From Vesta saturnalis (taxonomy: Eukaryota; Arthropoda; Insecta; Coleoptera; Lampyridae): a stretch of 64,000 nucleotides of DNA. Shown here one piece after another: positions 1 through 11,145 of this stretch. The first letter of the stretch is position 1; every line of letters starts with the position of its first letter. Both the position numbers and the translations under genes were made by a program. The stretch lies in NCBI GenBank assembly GCA_036346205.1, contig JARFJB010001986.1:158501-222500 (forward strand), given 5' to 3'. The notes below the pieces were generated by a model. That model saw only the letters and a program-made list of their open reading frames with translations, had not been told where the DNA came from and did no database searches.

Positions 1-530
1 TTTACTTTTTTCGAAATATGGAACCCAACCCTCACAAATAATTCCGACTATTGGAATATTTATTTTGGGCGACTTTTGCATTATTTTAATATTGCAGACA
101 GGCCGAAATTGATGTGTCTTTGAAAACTGTGTACTTTCACTTTCGTCAACATCTTTGTTATCTGTTGGCTCACCTTTCAGTGCTTAAGTGTGAGGGCGCG
201 CTTACATTGGTTTCACTTCGCTATTTTTGTGCCAAAAAAGCTTAAATTCCTAAAAAGTTGATGTTGATTGGGTTGTATTTATTGTCCTCGTGTAAAAAGA
301 TATCCAGTTCCCACTGGCCCTTAATCGGCATGTTGTTGGTGTTTTCTCTTGTCAGATACGTTATCTTTAACACTGGATCTAGATCACTGCGCGTTGTCTA
401 CTTAACGATTTCGTGAAAAATCGGCTGAAACCACTGAGTTGAAAGATTGACTTACCTTTTTCATTGGACATCCAATGGTGGTAGCTAAAGACATTCAGAC
501 GGACAACCCTTTGTTCTGAATTTCTGGTTA
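1..530. other. no gene recognised
   Basis: AT-rich sequence. A 67-codon open frame on the minus strand (379-582) resembles nothing I know and overlaps the mariner remnant that starts at about 531. The upstream half of that transposase may lie here in decayed form, but I could not align it. Confidence 0.5.
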
Positions 531-945
531 AAAATGTTACATAACAATAGGTGCTTATTTTGTTACTGTTAATCAAGAGCATTACAGGCAGAACATGACA
601 GTTTTACGAAATTTTTGCCGCGCACGAGATTTACAATTGAACAGGCAATGGTTTCAATAGGATGGGCCACAATCCATACTGCCAGACGCTCCTTAACTTC
701 TCCGCGAGCATTTTGGAAACAAAATCATTTCTCGTGGTACGGACTTCGATTACCCTTAACATTTACCCGACCTTACGCTGCTTGATGCATACATTTCGGG
801 TATGATGAAAGAGTCAGTATTTCGATGTGTATTGCAGAACTACGGCAAACAATTATAACTTATTGCCAGCAATTTCGTCAACCACTATTTATGAAGCTGG
901 TTTACACCGTAATGGTGCTCATTTTGAACATGTAAATTACAAAAA
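531..945 (+). pseudogene. mariner-like transposase, C-terminal remnant
   Basis: This is the decayed C-terminal part of a mariner-like DDE transposase, an enzyme that cuts and pastes its element at TA sites. It is too broken to give a long open frame. Reading frame by frame I see VTVNQEHYRQNM near 560-600, then WFQ, a stop and DG near 648-665, where WFQQDGA with the second catalytic Asp is expected. FGNKIISRGTDFDYP, LPDLTLLDAYISGMMKESVF and finally HRNGAHFEHVNYKN before a stop near 945 follow in shifted frames. This order is the usual end of insect mariner-like transposases. At least one stop and two frameshifts are present, and no TIRs were found. Confidence 0.75.
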
Positions 946-1631
946 TTGAAAAAAATTATAAAGTTGACGTTTCCGGTACTGCTTATTTTGGCGAATACTG
1001 TATATGCGATTGGAAAAACCACAATTAAATAAAAAAATTACATCAAAATATCTGGAAAATGTCTACGATCTATCACTATCACAGATTTTTTAAAATAAAA
1101 ATGTAATAAAACCGGTCTTTTAAAAAAACGATTTTAAGACATACCCTTATGACATTTGTGAATGTTAAATATTATTAGATTTCATAAGCTTTGAACGTTT
1201 GTGCTAAATTTTGTTTGAATTCCTTTTACCATTGGTGTGATTGTGACTTTCCAAGTAGTTTAATTTGAATATAAACGGCAGCATTCTAATAAATATTTCC
1301 AGCCATTTTACAATGTAAGAAAGTGGTTTATGAGGCTTTAGGTTGACAATGTATACATTACTCAGATATTATCTGTAATTATATCGTTTCTACTTTAAAG
1401 GAATCTTGCTTTGTCCCAGGCAGTATTAAAACTTCCAGTGCAACATCAAAATATTCGAAAAACAAGCTTTTAGGCCTTTCACAGCCTGATACATTTAACC
1501 TACTTGCGCAAACCTTAGTTAAACTATCGAAGCTTGAAATAGTCAGCGAACTGAAGTATCCAGCCAAAGCACTTGAGAATACCTAAGCACCTTTACTTCA
1601 CTTCGTTGTTTTGTAAAACGATTAATCCAAT
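946..1631. other. no gene recognised
   Basis: AT-rich DNA without a recognisable gene. The 62-codon minus frame at 1379-1567 looks accidental. Confidence 0.5.
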
Positions 1632-1961
1632 TTATCTTTTTGGGTTTTTTAATGGTGTACTTTAAATTGTACAATCTAAACGTTTCGATAACACTTACAG
1701 TTATCTTCGTCTGTAGTAATGTTTGTTAAAAATTGTTAAAGATGTAAACAATTTTGTCAAAGTTGAAAAATTAAAACACAAACATCAGCTTGCTATTAAT
1801 ATAACAGTTTGAGAAACGTATAAAGCCAACTATAAAATTAAATTTTAGTAAAGAATAACTAGGTCATAAAAATTAAATATTCTTAAACAGCCTTAAAGAT
1901 GACAGACCAGAACACTCTCTACGACGAAAGCTAACAATGAAATTTGTCAGCCAAAAAAACA
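1632..1961 (-). repeat. hammerhead-bearing repeat, copy A (minus orientation)
   Basis: About 330 bp that is nearly identical, in reverse complement, to 2356-2605. It is also similar to 45190-45345. It carries about 110 bp (around 1775-1885) that copy B lacks. Read on the minus strand it contains CAGACGA (1713-1707), a hairpin with GATAAC/GTTATC arms, then GAAACG. The first of these differs from the CTGACGA of the other copies, so this core looks inactivated. Together with copy B it forms a foldback of about 975 bp. Confidence 0.85.
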
Positions 1962-2355
1962 CATTTAACAAAATTTAATCGAGTTATGATGTAAGTGTAA
2001 AGTTGTGAAAAACTTCAATTTGAAAATGATAGAAGCATTCACAAATCCAGACATTACATCAAATCAAATAACCCAGTTAAATCTAACAAAGAGATATCTT
2101 TATCAATAATTGGAAGTGTTATTAACAATGAAAGGCATAATGCAGAACGTTTTTTGTAATTTTTAATTTTAATTTAATTTCAACTACTTATGTTAAATTA
2201 TAGTGCTGTGGTAATTTAACATATAATTGGTAAAGCATTTGCTTCAAGGTCTAGGAAAAAACAGCAAAAAACCTAGACATACCAAAAGTTAAAATTAAAA
2301 TCAAAATTAAGACGTATCATTATACTTTTTTTTAAATTATAAGATGCCAAAACCT
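1962..2355. other. spacer of the 1.6-2.6 kb foldback
   Basis: About 395 bp of AT-rich DNA between the two inverted repeat copies. I see no reading frame or RNA feature in it. Confidence 0.5.
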
Positions 2356-2605
2356 ATTTTTTGGCTGACAAATTTCATTGTTAGCTTTCGTCGTAGAGAG
2401 TGTTCTGGTTTGTCATCTTTAAGGCTGTTTAACAATATTTAATTTTTATGACCTATGTTTTAATTTTTCAACTTTGACAAAATTGTTTACATCTTTAACA
2501 ATTTTTAACAAACATTACTACTGACGAAGATAACTGTAAGTGTTATCGAAACGTTTAGATTGTATAATTTAATGTACACCATTAAAAAATCCCAGAAAAG
2601 ATAAG
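2356..2605 (+). repeat. hammerhead-bearing repeat, copy B (plus orientation)
   Basis: Inverted partner of copy A. It starts near TTTTTTGGCTGACAAATTTC and ends near CATTAAAAAATCCCAGAAAA. The segment around 2505-2575 holds the best hammerhead-like fold in the window (see the ncRNA entry). The same terminal sequence, ending in a CCCA(A/G)AAAAG-type string followed by TAAGTATTTTA, recurs in copy C at 45.3 kb, so this is a dispersed family. Confidence 0.85.
2508..2573 (+). ncRNA. hammerhead ribozyme-like motif (small variant type)
   Basis: The core CTGACGA lies at 2521-2527, followed by a hairpin with arms GATAAC (2529-2534) and GTTATC (2542-2547), then GAAA (2548-2551). The flanks ACATTA and TAATGT can pair to close stem I, with CTA next to the core as an internal loop. 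Stem III would be minimal (AC with GT). One extra A sits between the core and stem II, compared with the classical form. Small hammerhead variants with tiny stem III are known from Penelope-like retroelements. That this one cleaves is an inference. Confidence 0.6.
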
Positions 2606-4618
2606 TATTTTATTATGAGTGTTAATGGTGAAAGTTTACATTTTCATGATTCATCTAATTTGTCCACTTAATAACATATTTTCATAAAAAAGGACATGTA
2701 CTTGCGTTTTGCACTTTAACATATATATGTATTGTATCCAACCGATCTTTCTGCACAGAAATTCCAAATGATGTATAATTTGGCAAAACTTCACTTCTGT
2801 ACGATACAACACCAAGGTAAGGTACTATCAACACTTTTCAATAACATAAAGGTAAACGTAAACTATTTGGTTTCGCCACAAAATGCACGCATACTAAACG
2901 GTGACGGCAACGTTTCGTCCTTCAGGTTTAATGACACATAAAAACAAAAAGTATCATTCACTAAATTTTTTATCTTCAAAACGACGTCTTGCGCCCTCTA
3001 TATAATTAACATAATAGCCATGACACCATGTTGTGCAAGCTTCGTCCCCACTTCTTTCAATGCAAACCAAAAATGTTCAGCTTTGAAAGTGTATGAAATT
3101 TTATTAATACACAGGGTCAGTAATTTCTAAACGCACGGAAGAATATCTCTTTTCCAGGGAGTAACTTAACACACGATTTGAATTATAACCAAATGAAAAC
3201 GAAATTGAAGCTTTATCATCGCACTAAGCACAAAATGAAAATGGATGTGCCAAATACCAACACGTATGACCAAACTATACAACTGTTACTAAAAATGACG
3301 TATAATGCTAACAAGGAAATATCAAAATATTTACTAAACTTTAATTATTGAAAGAAAAAATATTTCGATGTGATTTATCGTTCAGTAACTTGTCAAACCC
3401 TATTTAATATGCATGTATGGGTGGATGTTAATGCATCTTTAACACATATGCACTTGGTGCATAAATAAATATCCGGACATTATCCATTTCGCTATTCAAA
3501 TGATCATGTTTATTTCTGAATATTAATATTGAATACACAGTATTGAAAGCAACCACTAGAAATTGATGAAATATTTTCTAAAATTACATATACGCATTTA
3601 TTACTTGTTTTTGTGAATTAATGTGTCAATGAACTATAAACTAATCAAAGTATCTCGAGTGGTAACAAGCTTTAACATTTTTCGCGTAAAGTACAGCGCT
3701 CGCGTCGCTGCGCTCGCTTGCGCCATAAACATATGCTCAAATGTACATAAAGACTAAATACATAAATGATTATGTATGTCATGTTAAATTATTGAATCAT
3801 GTTTTAATAAATCAATTTTATTCAAGTTATCAAATATATCTTACCTGCCGTAATTCTTAATAAAGAGCTATATGATTTTCGTAAGGAAATGACATTAGTT
3901 CTTTCTTGGACCGCTATAGTGCGTTTATGAAACCATAAATCAAATTCGGAACCTCTATGAAAACCGGTTAATTTTAAGCGGTCTTCACAGTATCTGCAGA
4001 TAATCGAACACCGTGATGCTCCACATCTTAAGAAAAATTTAATTAAGGTATCACTTTCGGAAGTAAAATTTTTCCTGTATATGTATAAACTTTAATAATA
4101 GTGTGACGCTCGATATTTAAGCCGGACTATTACTGGACCAAAAGAAATCTTTAATGACTTTAATTTTAAGACACATTGTACTTCAATATTAGGAACGCTA
4201 TTTGATATTTCAGCAAAAATAATATTGTAATCCATAAAATAAGTATAAAAACAATCCATAACGTATGTTCATAACTGAAGTAAGTCTCGACAGAAATATT
4301 GACTGGAAATAGATCGAAGATAATGATAAAAAACGGTTAGAATAGTAGGCAATTATTTGCAAAACCTTTTCGTGGTAAGTGGCTCAACTAAAGCAAAATA
4401 AAGATATATGTAGGAATTGGATGGCTTTAATCAACGTAAAAAGACAGTGACCTGATTGGCTACATTACATGGAATATAAACCGTTTGAGGCTCATATCAT
4501 AATAATCATATTACGTATATTTTAAACTAAGACGCCAAAAGAAAATGATAGTTCAGTTGTGATAGAATCGACGTATTTTTTATAACAGTACTGAAAAAGA
4601 AAATCTATGACCTTACCA
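2606..4618. other. no gene recognised
   Basis: AT-rich DNA. A plus open frame at 2732-2941 (69 codons) has no features I recognise. A short GC-rich run at 3690-3724 is built on repeated GCGCTCGC-type strings. CACAGGGT at about 3111 resembles the outer end of mariner-type TIRs, but I found no partner. Confidence 0.5.
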
Positions 4619-4965
4619 CTTTACAGTTTACACCCGTACAAAATGTATTGCCTAGAGATTATTCTTTACGATTGGACTTTGGTCAGTGGATGATAAATAA
4701 AAAAATGAAAATGATAATTTTATTAAAAAATTCTATTTACAGACGAGGCCACATTTACACATAAAGGAGTTTTTACTTGGAGAAACAGCCACAATTGGGA
4801 TATTTAAAATCCCCATTTCCGAAAATCACACTTTCAGCCTGAATTTAAAATTAATTTATGGTGTAGTATGTTTGAAGATATTTTGTTGGGTTCTTATGAA
4901 CTACCAACAAATTTGAACGGTAACTCATATTTAGAGTTTCTACAAACTATTGTGTTATTAAAATT
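4619..4965 (+). pseudogene. mariner-like transposase, central catalytic remnant
   Basis: A decayed fragment spanning the first catalytic Asp of a mariner-like transposase. One frame gives LPRDYSLRLDFGQWMINK upstream. A +1 shift then gives FTDEATFTHKGVFTWRNSHN at 4736-4795, where FTDEATF carries the first Asp of the DDD/E triad. After an in-frame TAA come NPHF, INLWCSM, ILLGSYELPTNLNGNSYLEF and LQT. This is the usual order before the second Asp, which is absent here. It is a different family from its neighbours, judged by these motifs. Confidence 0.75.
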
Positions 4966-6200
4966 GTTCTTTTATTTGGATTATAACAAAATGGTTCTTT
5001 TCAGAACCACAATGTGTTTTCTAATGTTGAATGCATTTATTCAATAAATAACATTACATTTTTTTTTGTTAATAGAGGATAAAGTTCCATTTGCGCAATA
5101 AATGCAATCCTGACACAAAAACGCCAACATAATATATATTAACATCAAAATAACTGTGAAGCTTCATTTTTAACTTTAAATATCACGAAAAATAATTCAT
5201 TTATCGTTACGAATGAAGAGCATGTTATTTACATAAAAAGTATTGGACAATAGAAACATTGTGCTAACATGGCAATTCCGCCAGTGGCATAGAATTTGGG
5301 AAGGGTCAACTATTCACTTGCTTCTGTCGCACACCTCTGGTAGTCTCTAGAAACGTTTATTTAACAAAATTTACTAGTACCTACACTTCCTGCAAGTATG
5401 ACAAGGATACGTCAAATAGTTTTAAAATAGTGGGCACAAATAGTTTTTAAAAACACCCTGTAACTCAGTAAGGAGTCGCATTTTATCTAAGTGATTTGGG
5501 TTAAATTTTAGTATTGTAAACTCAGGATTCTACAGTTGAAATATTTCCAATTATCAATGAAACACCCTATGTACAGGGTGTCGGGAATGAAAGGCTAAAA
5601 CTTGGGAATGATTAGGTGCCATTGAAATAATGTCAGTACTTCATATACCTTTTTTTTTCCGGTAGGTGGCATTGAAATGATGTCAGTACTTCATCTACCT
5701 CTTTTTCTCTAGGGATGAAGCAATAAAATTAAAAACACTGTCAGTTTACTCCCCAACTATTTTCCTAGACTGAAGACACACAATCTAAAATCACTTAGCA
5801 TCGCCATCTTGAATTCTAATATCGACAACCAATCATATTGCTCATTACATTCAATTATCAACCGCGCTAAAAACGAAAACACCTCGGTTGAAGAAATGGA
5901 AAAGTTACATCATCTTTTTCTTTAACCCCGTGCTTTCACATAGAAACTGTATTGTCAGCTTTTGAAGTAAATCACGGCTTTATCTTACCTTACGGTACAA
6001 ATATACTTAACTTGCTTAGGACAAATTGTAGTTCAAATATATATTGCCTTCTCCTATGATGATAATTCTTAGCTAAACACGAATCGGTATGCTTTATAAC
6101 GAAAGTATCCTGGCACCATTTCTCCTTTGTGCCGCAATGGATATTAACAGACACTTAATACGAAAAACAACTTAAAATGTTATATCTTGTTTTTTTTCCG
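4966..6200. other. no gene; TE-end-like strings and a small tandem repeat
   Basis: No coding region seen. ACACCCTGTAA near 5450 and ACACCCTATGTACAGGGTG near 5562-5582 look like outer ends of mariner-type TIRs or two abutting ends, but no arms could be paired. The 50-bp tandem repeat at 5614-5713 is listed separately. Confidence 0.5.
5614..5713. repeat. tandem repeat, two 50-bp units
   Basis: AGGTGCCATTGAAATAATGT at 5614 recurs as AGGTGGCATTGAAATGATGT at 5664. Both continue through TCAGTACTTCAT and a T-rich end. Confidence 0.9.
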
Positions 6201-6613
6201 AACTATTGTAATTACACTCAATAACAAACTGTGTTCTTAATTTTAAACCTTGGGAAAATTTATATGATACTTACAATTTCGATTGAACTAATTCTAATAA
6301 AGAAATTCATTTTAAATTCAATACGACAAATTCTAACCCGGAATACAATATAAACCTGTATAACATTAGTAGTGAAGGATACGTTAATTTAATTTTAAAA
6401 GACGTAATTTCCCCCTTGCACTAACAAAAATTTCTAAAACTTAAAATAACGAGAATAACTATTATTTGTACACAACTATTTTAACTCTACTTTGATTGTA
6501 ATGCAAGTACTACATGTGAATGAAACGTACCCAAATTTTGAATTAACATTAACATTCTTTACAGAATTGGAATTCTAAATTTTAACTTGTTATAAAAAAC
6601 TCTATCCTCAAAT
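6201..6613. repeat. left arm of a 5.4 kb foldback
   Basis: About 413 bp that match 11146-11580 in reverse complement, with small indels. The arm begins AACTATTGTAATTACACTCA and ends near CTCTATCCTC. The two arms enclose a mariner remnant, a complete mariner element and a smaller inverted repeat. Confidence 0.9.
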
Positions 6614-7621
6614 AGCAACCCAAAAAACAATTTTATATCCGTATCTTATATTTCTCAAATTACGTTTACTTTAATCGACGTGAAAACTGATTATTTGAAT
6701 TTTTAGCTACCATATTCTAAATAAATTAACTATTAAAAAAAACTTTTAACCAATTTTAATATTCAATACATTAACCCTTGGCAACAAAACATTTTAAATC
6801 TTTTGACTCTTACAATCAAAAGTTCGAAAAACGAGAAGAAAAAGCTTGCCTTAAGATTTTCACACCCGACGAAGAATTTTAGTAACTCATTTAGACCTTA
6901 GGGGCCTCCCATCATCACTATAATAAAGTTTTGCTACAACATTTCATCCAATTTACTATTTTTTAAAGTTACCCACGTTTATTCAAAGTTTTTATGATTT
7001 TTTTAGTCTTCTTGGTGCAAAGTTGTTATTTCACCCCGTATGCATGTTAGAATAACTATCATTATAAAATAATTAACCGAAATGGGTTAACTACTTTAAA
7101 CTAAATAATTTAATAGTACAATTCTACAAGTTTACAATCATTCCAGTCATAATATTTGAAAAAATAATTTATAAATTTGCTATGCAGAATAAAAAAAATG
7201 TAATTTTAGAATTAATAAATTATACTATTCTTTGCAAGTTGAAAGTATGTACTTTTAGTATTAGTGCTTATGGTGTATTGACCTTTTTTCGACATTCTGT
7301 AAGATCGATTTGTTGGCTTTTGCCTTTCAGATTTGCGTTAGAAAATTCATTTATGAATTACTAAAATCACAGCAGCTTTGACTTTTTGACGTTTTAAGTA
7401 GTAAACTCCTCGGTTATTAACTGGTGGTTGTTTACATTGTGAAAAGCTTGAAATAAAGATTTCTCCGTAACGCTGAGTAAAAACGAACAAATTTAAATAA
7501 TTCTCATTAATGAGGAACACAAAACAAATATAGAAACAGCAAAAACATTTAATTTGCGTCATTAGGAAAATCCTGTAAGCCATACAACGGTAGGGCGGAT
7601 TTACCAACAGTTTTCACTAAG
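6614..7621. other. no gene recognised (inside foldback)
   Basis: AT-rich DNA between the left foldback arm and the next transposase remnant. The open frames at 7182-7364 and 7347-7607 show no known motif. Confidence 0.5.
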
Positions 7622-8001
7622 GGATCAGCAGAAAACCAATTTAGAACATGTTAAATGGGTAATCGGGAATAATGATTTAGAATAAAATGTATTACTAGCA
7701 GAGAATCCGCGAAATAGTCCCGCTACTGTGTCTTCCTTAAAAAGGGCGAGTAGCAAATCAGCACAAAGGGTATTAAAAAATATCACCCTTACAAACCTAC
7801 ATTTATACTTTGAAAGAAGGAAATTATGATCGGAGATTCGAACCTGCGCATGGATACAAGATTGCAGGTGGTGGACGGACGAAAACCCAAATTTTGGAAC
7901 AGAATGCAAGGACCAATATTCTTTTAAAACAAACGTCTGGTGTGGTATTTTTAATAATAAAATAATTGGCCCATTCTTTTTCCGCGACATTATGAACAGT
8001 G

Positions 8002-8009
<8 letters not shown>
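7622..8009 (+). pseudogene. mariner-like transposase remnant, cut off by (TA)n
   Basis: Plus-strand fragment of a mariner-like transposase. It starts with a decayed helix-turn-helix portion (ENPRNSPATVSSLKRASSKS, then AQRVLKNITLT, near 7700-7790). It then jumps to WWTDENPNFGTE, TNVWCGIFNNKIIGPFFF and RDIMNSEMFY (7868-8009). The stretch with the first catalytic Asp (an FTDE-type motif) is missing between these parts. The frame ends where the (TA)n tract and the next mariner element begin. The open frames on the opposite strand here are shadows. Confidence 0.75.
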
Positions 8010-8048
<39 letters not shown>

Positions 8049-8053
8049 TACTA
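8010..8053. repeat. (TA)n microsatellite next to a mariner end
   Basis: A TA tract of about 36 bp, then ACAGTACTA and the TA target dinucleotide (8052-8053) of the element that starts at 8054. Confidence 0.9.
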
Positions 8054-8338
8054 CAGTGCGGCTCACAGAAGTCTCTCCCGCTACAATACTTCTGAACCGT
8101 TTAAGAAAAAAATTAAAATTTACCACACAAAAATTGTACTAAAAATAGTATGTTTTGGTAAATTTTAATTTTTCAGTAAAGTCCAATATGGCGGCTGGGC
8201 GCCATATTGAAGTTTTTTTAATGGAAATAGGGGCTGTGTGGTACATAAAATGAGATCCCTTAACGAATACTAACTAATCCCCAAGTTTCGCTTTTTAATA
8301 TTGACGAAAACAAAATGGCGGCGGATTAAAGTTTAAAC
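8054..8338 (+). repeat. left TIR of the 8.05-10.12 kb mariner
   Basis: Inverted match to 9832-10117. It runs from CAGTGCGG to the AAAATGGCGGCGGATTAAAG string near 8310-8330. Confidence 0.9.
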
Positions 8339-8749
8339 GCTCGGTCCATGATTTTCTTGAATTTTTTAAAATAAAAAAAAAGAAAATCTTTATTTTAAAA
8401 TTATTATTATTAATATTAAGTATTTTTATAAGGCGAACTCGAACATAAAAATAAGTCAATGGCAACACTAGAAATAGTAGGTATAGAAATTAATTTTAAT
8501 TTTTTTTAAGAGAAGTCAATGTTTGTTTCAATCACTTGAGGGAAAATTTCAAAAGTTCTAACCATAAATGTCACGAAACAAAGGTTTTATGCAAAACCTG
8601 TATTAAACGCAAAAATACATTTGTGGACACTGATCTACTTTTTAATTTATGAGGTATTCAAATAGGCAATGGTAAAGTCTAGCATTAATTTCTGCTCGCA
8701 CATTACGGAACGTATCCAAGTTAATATTTTGGAAAATATTGGCAATTCT

Positions 8750-9580
8750 TTCTCGTAATATACCTTTTATTTTAGATAACCCCATAAGAAAAAGTCTAAT
8801 GTGATAAGTCGGGGGATCGAGCAGGCCACTCCATTGGACTTCGGCGTCCTATCCAACGATCGTGGTACACTTGATCTAGATATTTCCTTACTGGTCTGCC
8901 ATAGTGGGCAGGAGCAGCATCTTGTTGAAAAACTACATCCATGTCAAATTCATGAGGGTTATCGTCTGCTATTTGAACAATCATTGGGTCGATCGTAGTT
9001 TCCAGCATATTTAAATAGATTTGTCCTGTTAGATTTTTGTCAATAAACAAGGAACCTACAATGTGGTTTCCCGGCATTCCAGCCCATACGTTTATTTTTT
9101 GGAGGTATTGGGTGCAAGTTTCCCGGAATACATGCGGATTCGTATCACCCCAATACCGAACGTTCTGTCTATGAACATTTCCATTTAAGAAAAAAGTACA
9201 CTCGTCACTAAAACAAATATTCTGCTGGTAAGTTGGGTGACTTTCTAAGTTGGCGGTCATTATTTCGTAAAACTGTACTCTTCTATCAGGATCATCTTCG
9301 GTCAATTGATGCAACATTTGAATTTTATAAGGATGAATTTATTTTTTCTTAATACCCTTTTCACTGTCGCTGAAGATACACCAGAAGTTTCCGCAAGAGT
9401 TCGCGTAGATGTTGTGGAATTTATAACCATTACGGCAATTATGTCAACTTGTATGTCTTCAAGAATCCGCACATGGCCAGTCCTATAAAATTTATTTACC
9501 AATTCTCGCAGATACTTCCTACGGATAGGGCGATTCATTAAATACTCTGACTGCTTCATGATAATTTCAACTTGCACCAT
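8750..9580 (-). pseudogene. mariner-like (DD41D-type) transposase, frameshifted
   Basis: DDE transposase of the surrounding element. The first part (9580-9305) holds the paired helix-turn-helix region, including NSTTSTRTLAETSGVSSATV and KRVLRKNKF. A frameshift near 9330 leads into the catalytic part (9317-8796). There FSDECTFFLNGNVHRQNVRYW carries the first Asp and FQQDAAPAHY the second. RSPDLSH follows. A one-base loss near 8795 then shifts the frame, beyond which LDFFLWGYLK with the third Asp is readable. Counting through the shift gives 41 residues between the second and third Asp. All three catalytic residues are present, but the frame is broken in two places. The start at 9580 is the first ATG in frame. 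Confidence 0.85.
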
Positions 9581-9831
9581 AAACGCGAATAGCCTCTACT
9601 TTTTCTTGTATAGGCCGAAAATTAATCATTTTCACTTTTCTGATTTTCCAAAAGCAGATATAAGAACAAAAAGATTTTTTTAAATGTTATTGAAACAACT
9701 ATTCGAAAAAACTGACGTCTATATACAATTTGTTTACAAGTTTTCTTTTGTTTAACACCAGGACAAAAATTACATTCGCAAAGTAATAGCATAGCAGCTG
9801 TGGTCACTTTTTGTTTGTTTTTTACTGATCT

Positions 9832-10114
9832 TTTAAACTTTAATCCGCCACCATTTTGTTTTTGGCAATATTAAAAAAGCGAAACTTGGGGATTGGTTAG
9901 TATTGCTTAAGGGCTTTCATTTGATGTACCGCACAACCCCTATTTTCATTAAAAAAATTCAATATGGCGCCCAGCCGCCATATTGGACGTTACTGACATG
10001 ATAAATTCACCAAAACATACTATTTTTAGTATAATTTTTGTGTGGCAAATTTCAAATTTTTTTCTTAAACAGTTCAGAAAATATTGTAGGGGAAGGGGAC
10101 TTCTGTGAGTCGCA

Positions 10115-10117
<3 letters not shown>
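9832..10117 (-). repeat. right TIR of the 8.05-10.12 kb mariner
   Basis: Inverse of 8054-8338, ending with CACTG before TA. Confidence 0.9.

Positions 10118-10173
<56 letters not shown>
10118..10173. repeat. (TA)n microsatellite
   Basis: A TA tract of about 55 bp directly after the right end of the mariner element. Confidence 0.95.
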
Positions 10174-10176
<3 letters not shown>

Positions 10177-10239
10177 GATAATGCTGGGATTTCCTAGTTC
10201 AGTAGGCATACAGGTAAAAAGCCAAAATGTGATAATATT

Positions 10240-10305
10240 TATTACTATTTTTATATATTTCGGTTAAAAATTTTAACCTTCATCAGAAAAACGTCTACAA
10301 TAGGA
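10240..10305 (-). ncRNA. hammerhead-like motif with perfect stem II
   Basis: On the minus strand CTGATGA (10286-10280) is followed by an extra A, a hairpin (GGTTAAA with TTTAACC) and GAAA (10261-10258). The sequence then runs TATATAAAAATAG. A two-base stem III with a two-base loop and an AAAA/TTTT stem I can be drawn. The core matches the hammerhead consensus except for the extra base before stem II. Activity is inferred only. Confidence 0.5.
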
Positions 10306-10505
10306 ATTAAAAACATATTTGTGTAACTAATTATAAAACATATGTGAACTTACAATTAAATGGAAAATTACTGGCGAACAAATTAATTGATTGACGTGAG
10401 TGACATAATTGTGAATGGGATGATAAGGTGATCTATTAAAATTATTCTTAACCATATACATTCAAGAAAACCATAGTATAAATTGTACAATATAAAAGAA
10501 CTCTA
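10255..10505 (+). repeat. inverted repeat, left arm
   Basis: Matches 10785-10965 in reverse complement. The best block is GATGATAAGGTGATCTATTA through AATATAAAAGAACTCTAA. The outer part of this arm holds the hammerhead-like core. The equivalent part of the other arm reads CTGATGATAAGAAAT, with stem II lost. Confidence 0.85.
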
Positions 10506-10784
10506 ATAACATGATAACAAGGTAAACATAAAAATTAACTAACTACTAAACAAAGTTGGTGACCTACAAAATGTGTTTTAATTTTTATACATTGGAATAT
10601 TGAAATAAAAATATATATATTAGAGCTTCAAAACGACTAATTTATAGGAAATTGAATAAAAGATTATTAGTTATTACATACTTACTTTTTTCTTTCTTTT
10701 GGTGAAAGGCTGTTTTAACAAATATGTGTAAATAGAACTTAGTCCATTAGTATCAGTTTTATGATTAACACAAATTTCTTATTT

Positions 10785-10965
10785 AGAGTTCTTTTATATT
10801 GTACAATTTATACTATGGTTTTCTTGAATGTATATGGTTAAGAATAATTTTAATAGATCACCTTATCATCCCATTCAATATGTCACTACGTATCAATTTC
10901 ATTTAATTGTGTTATGTTTAATTTACACAATTTTAATTTCTGATGATAAGAAATAAAAATATTAT
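10785..10965 (-). repeat. inverted repeat, right arm
   Basis: Partner of 10255-10505. The two arms are separated by about 280 bp of AT-rich DNA without features. Confidence 0.85.
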
Positions 10966-11017
10966 ACATTTTGTTTTAATAGTATATATATAGATATATC
11001 TATTATAATATATATAT

Positions 11018-11061
<44 letters not shown>
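11018..11061. repeat. (TA)n-rich tract
   Basis: Imperfect TA microsatellite near the start of the right foldback arm. Confidence 0.85.
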
Positions 11062-11065
<4 letters not shown>

Positions 11066-11145
11066 TGTATATATCATATATGATAATAGAGAATTTGATA
11101 TTAAAATTCAAGATGATTAAAATTATAATATGCTAAATTTTTGTA

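Larger units (their letters stand above)
8054..10117. mobile_element. mariner-like element with ~285-bp TIRs
   Basis: The left end begins CAGTGCGGCTCACAGAAGT at 8054. The right end is its inverse, ending ...GAGTCGCACTG at 10117. Both ends are flanked by TA, the target site of the IS630-Tc1-mariner superfamily. The arms (8054-8338 and 9832-10117) match over about 285 bp. Inside each arm is a short palindrome around AATATGGCG(G/C)... CGCCATATT (8184-8212 on the left). The element is 2064 bp long and holds one broken minus-strand transposase. A 46-bp piece of the same terminus recurs at 11580-11625. Confidence 0.9.
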
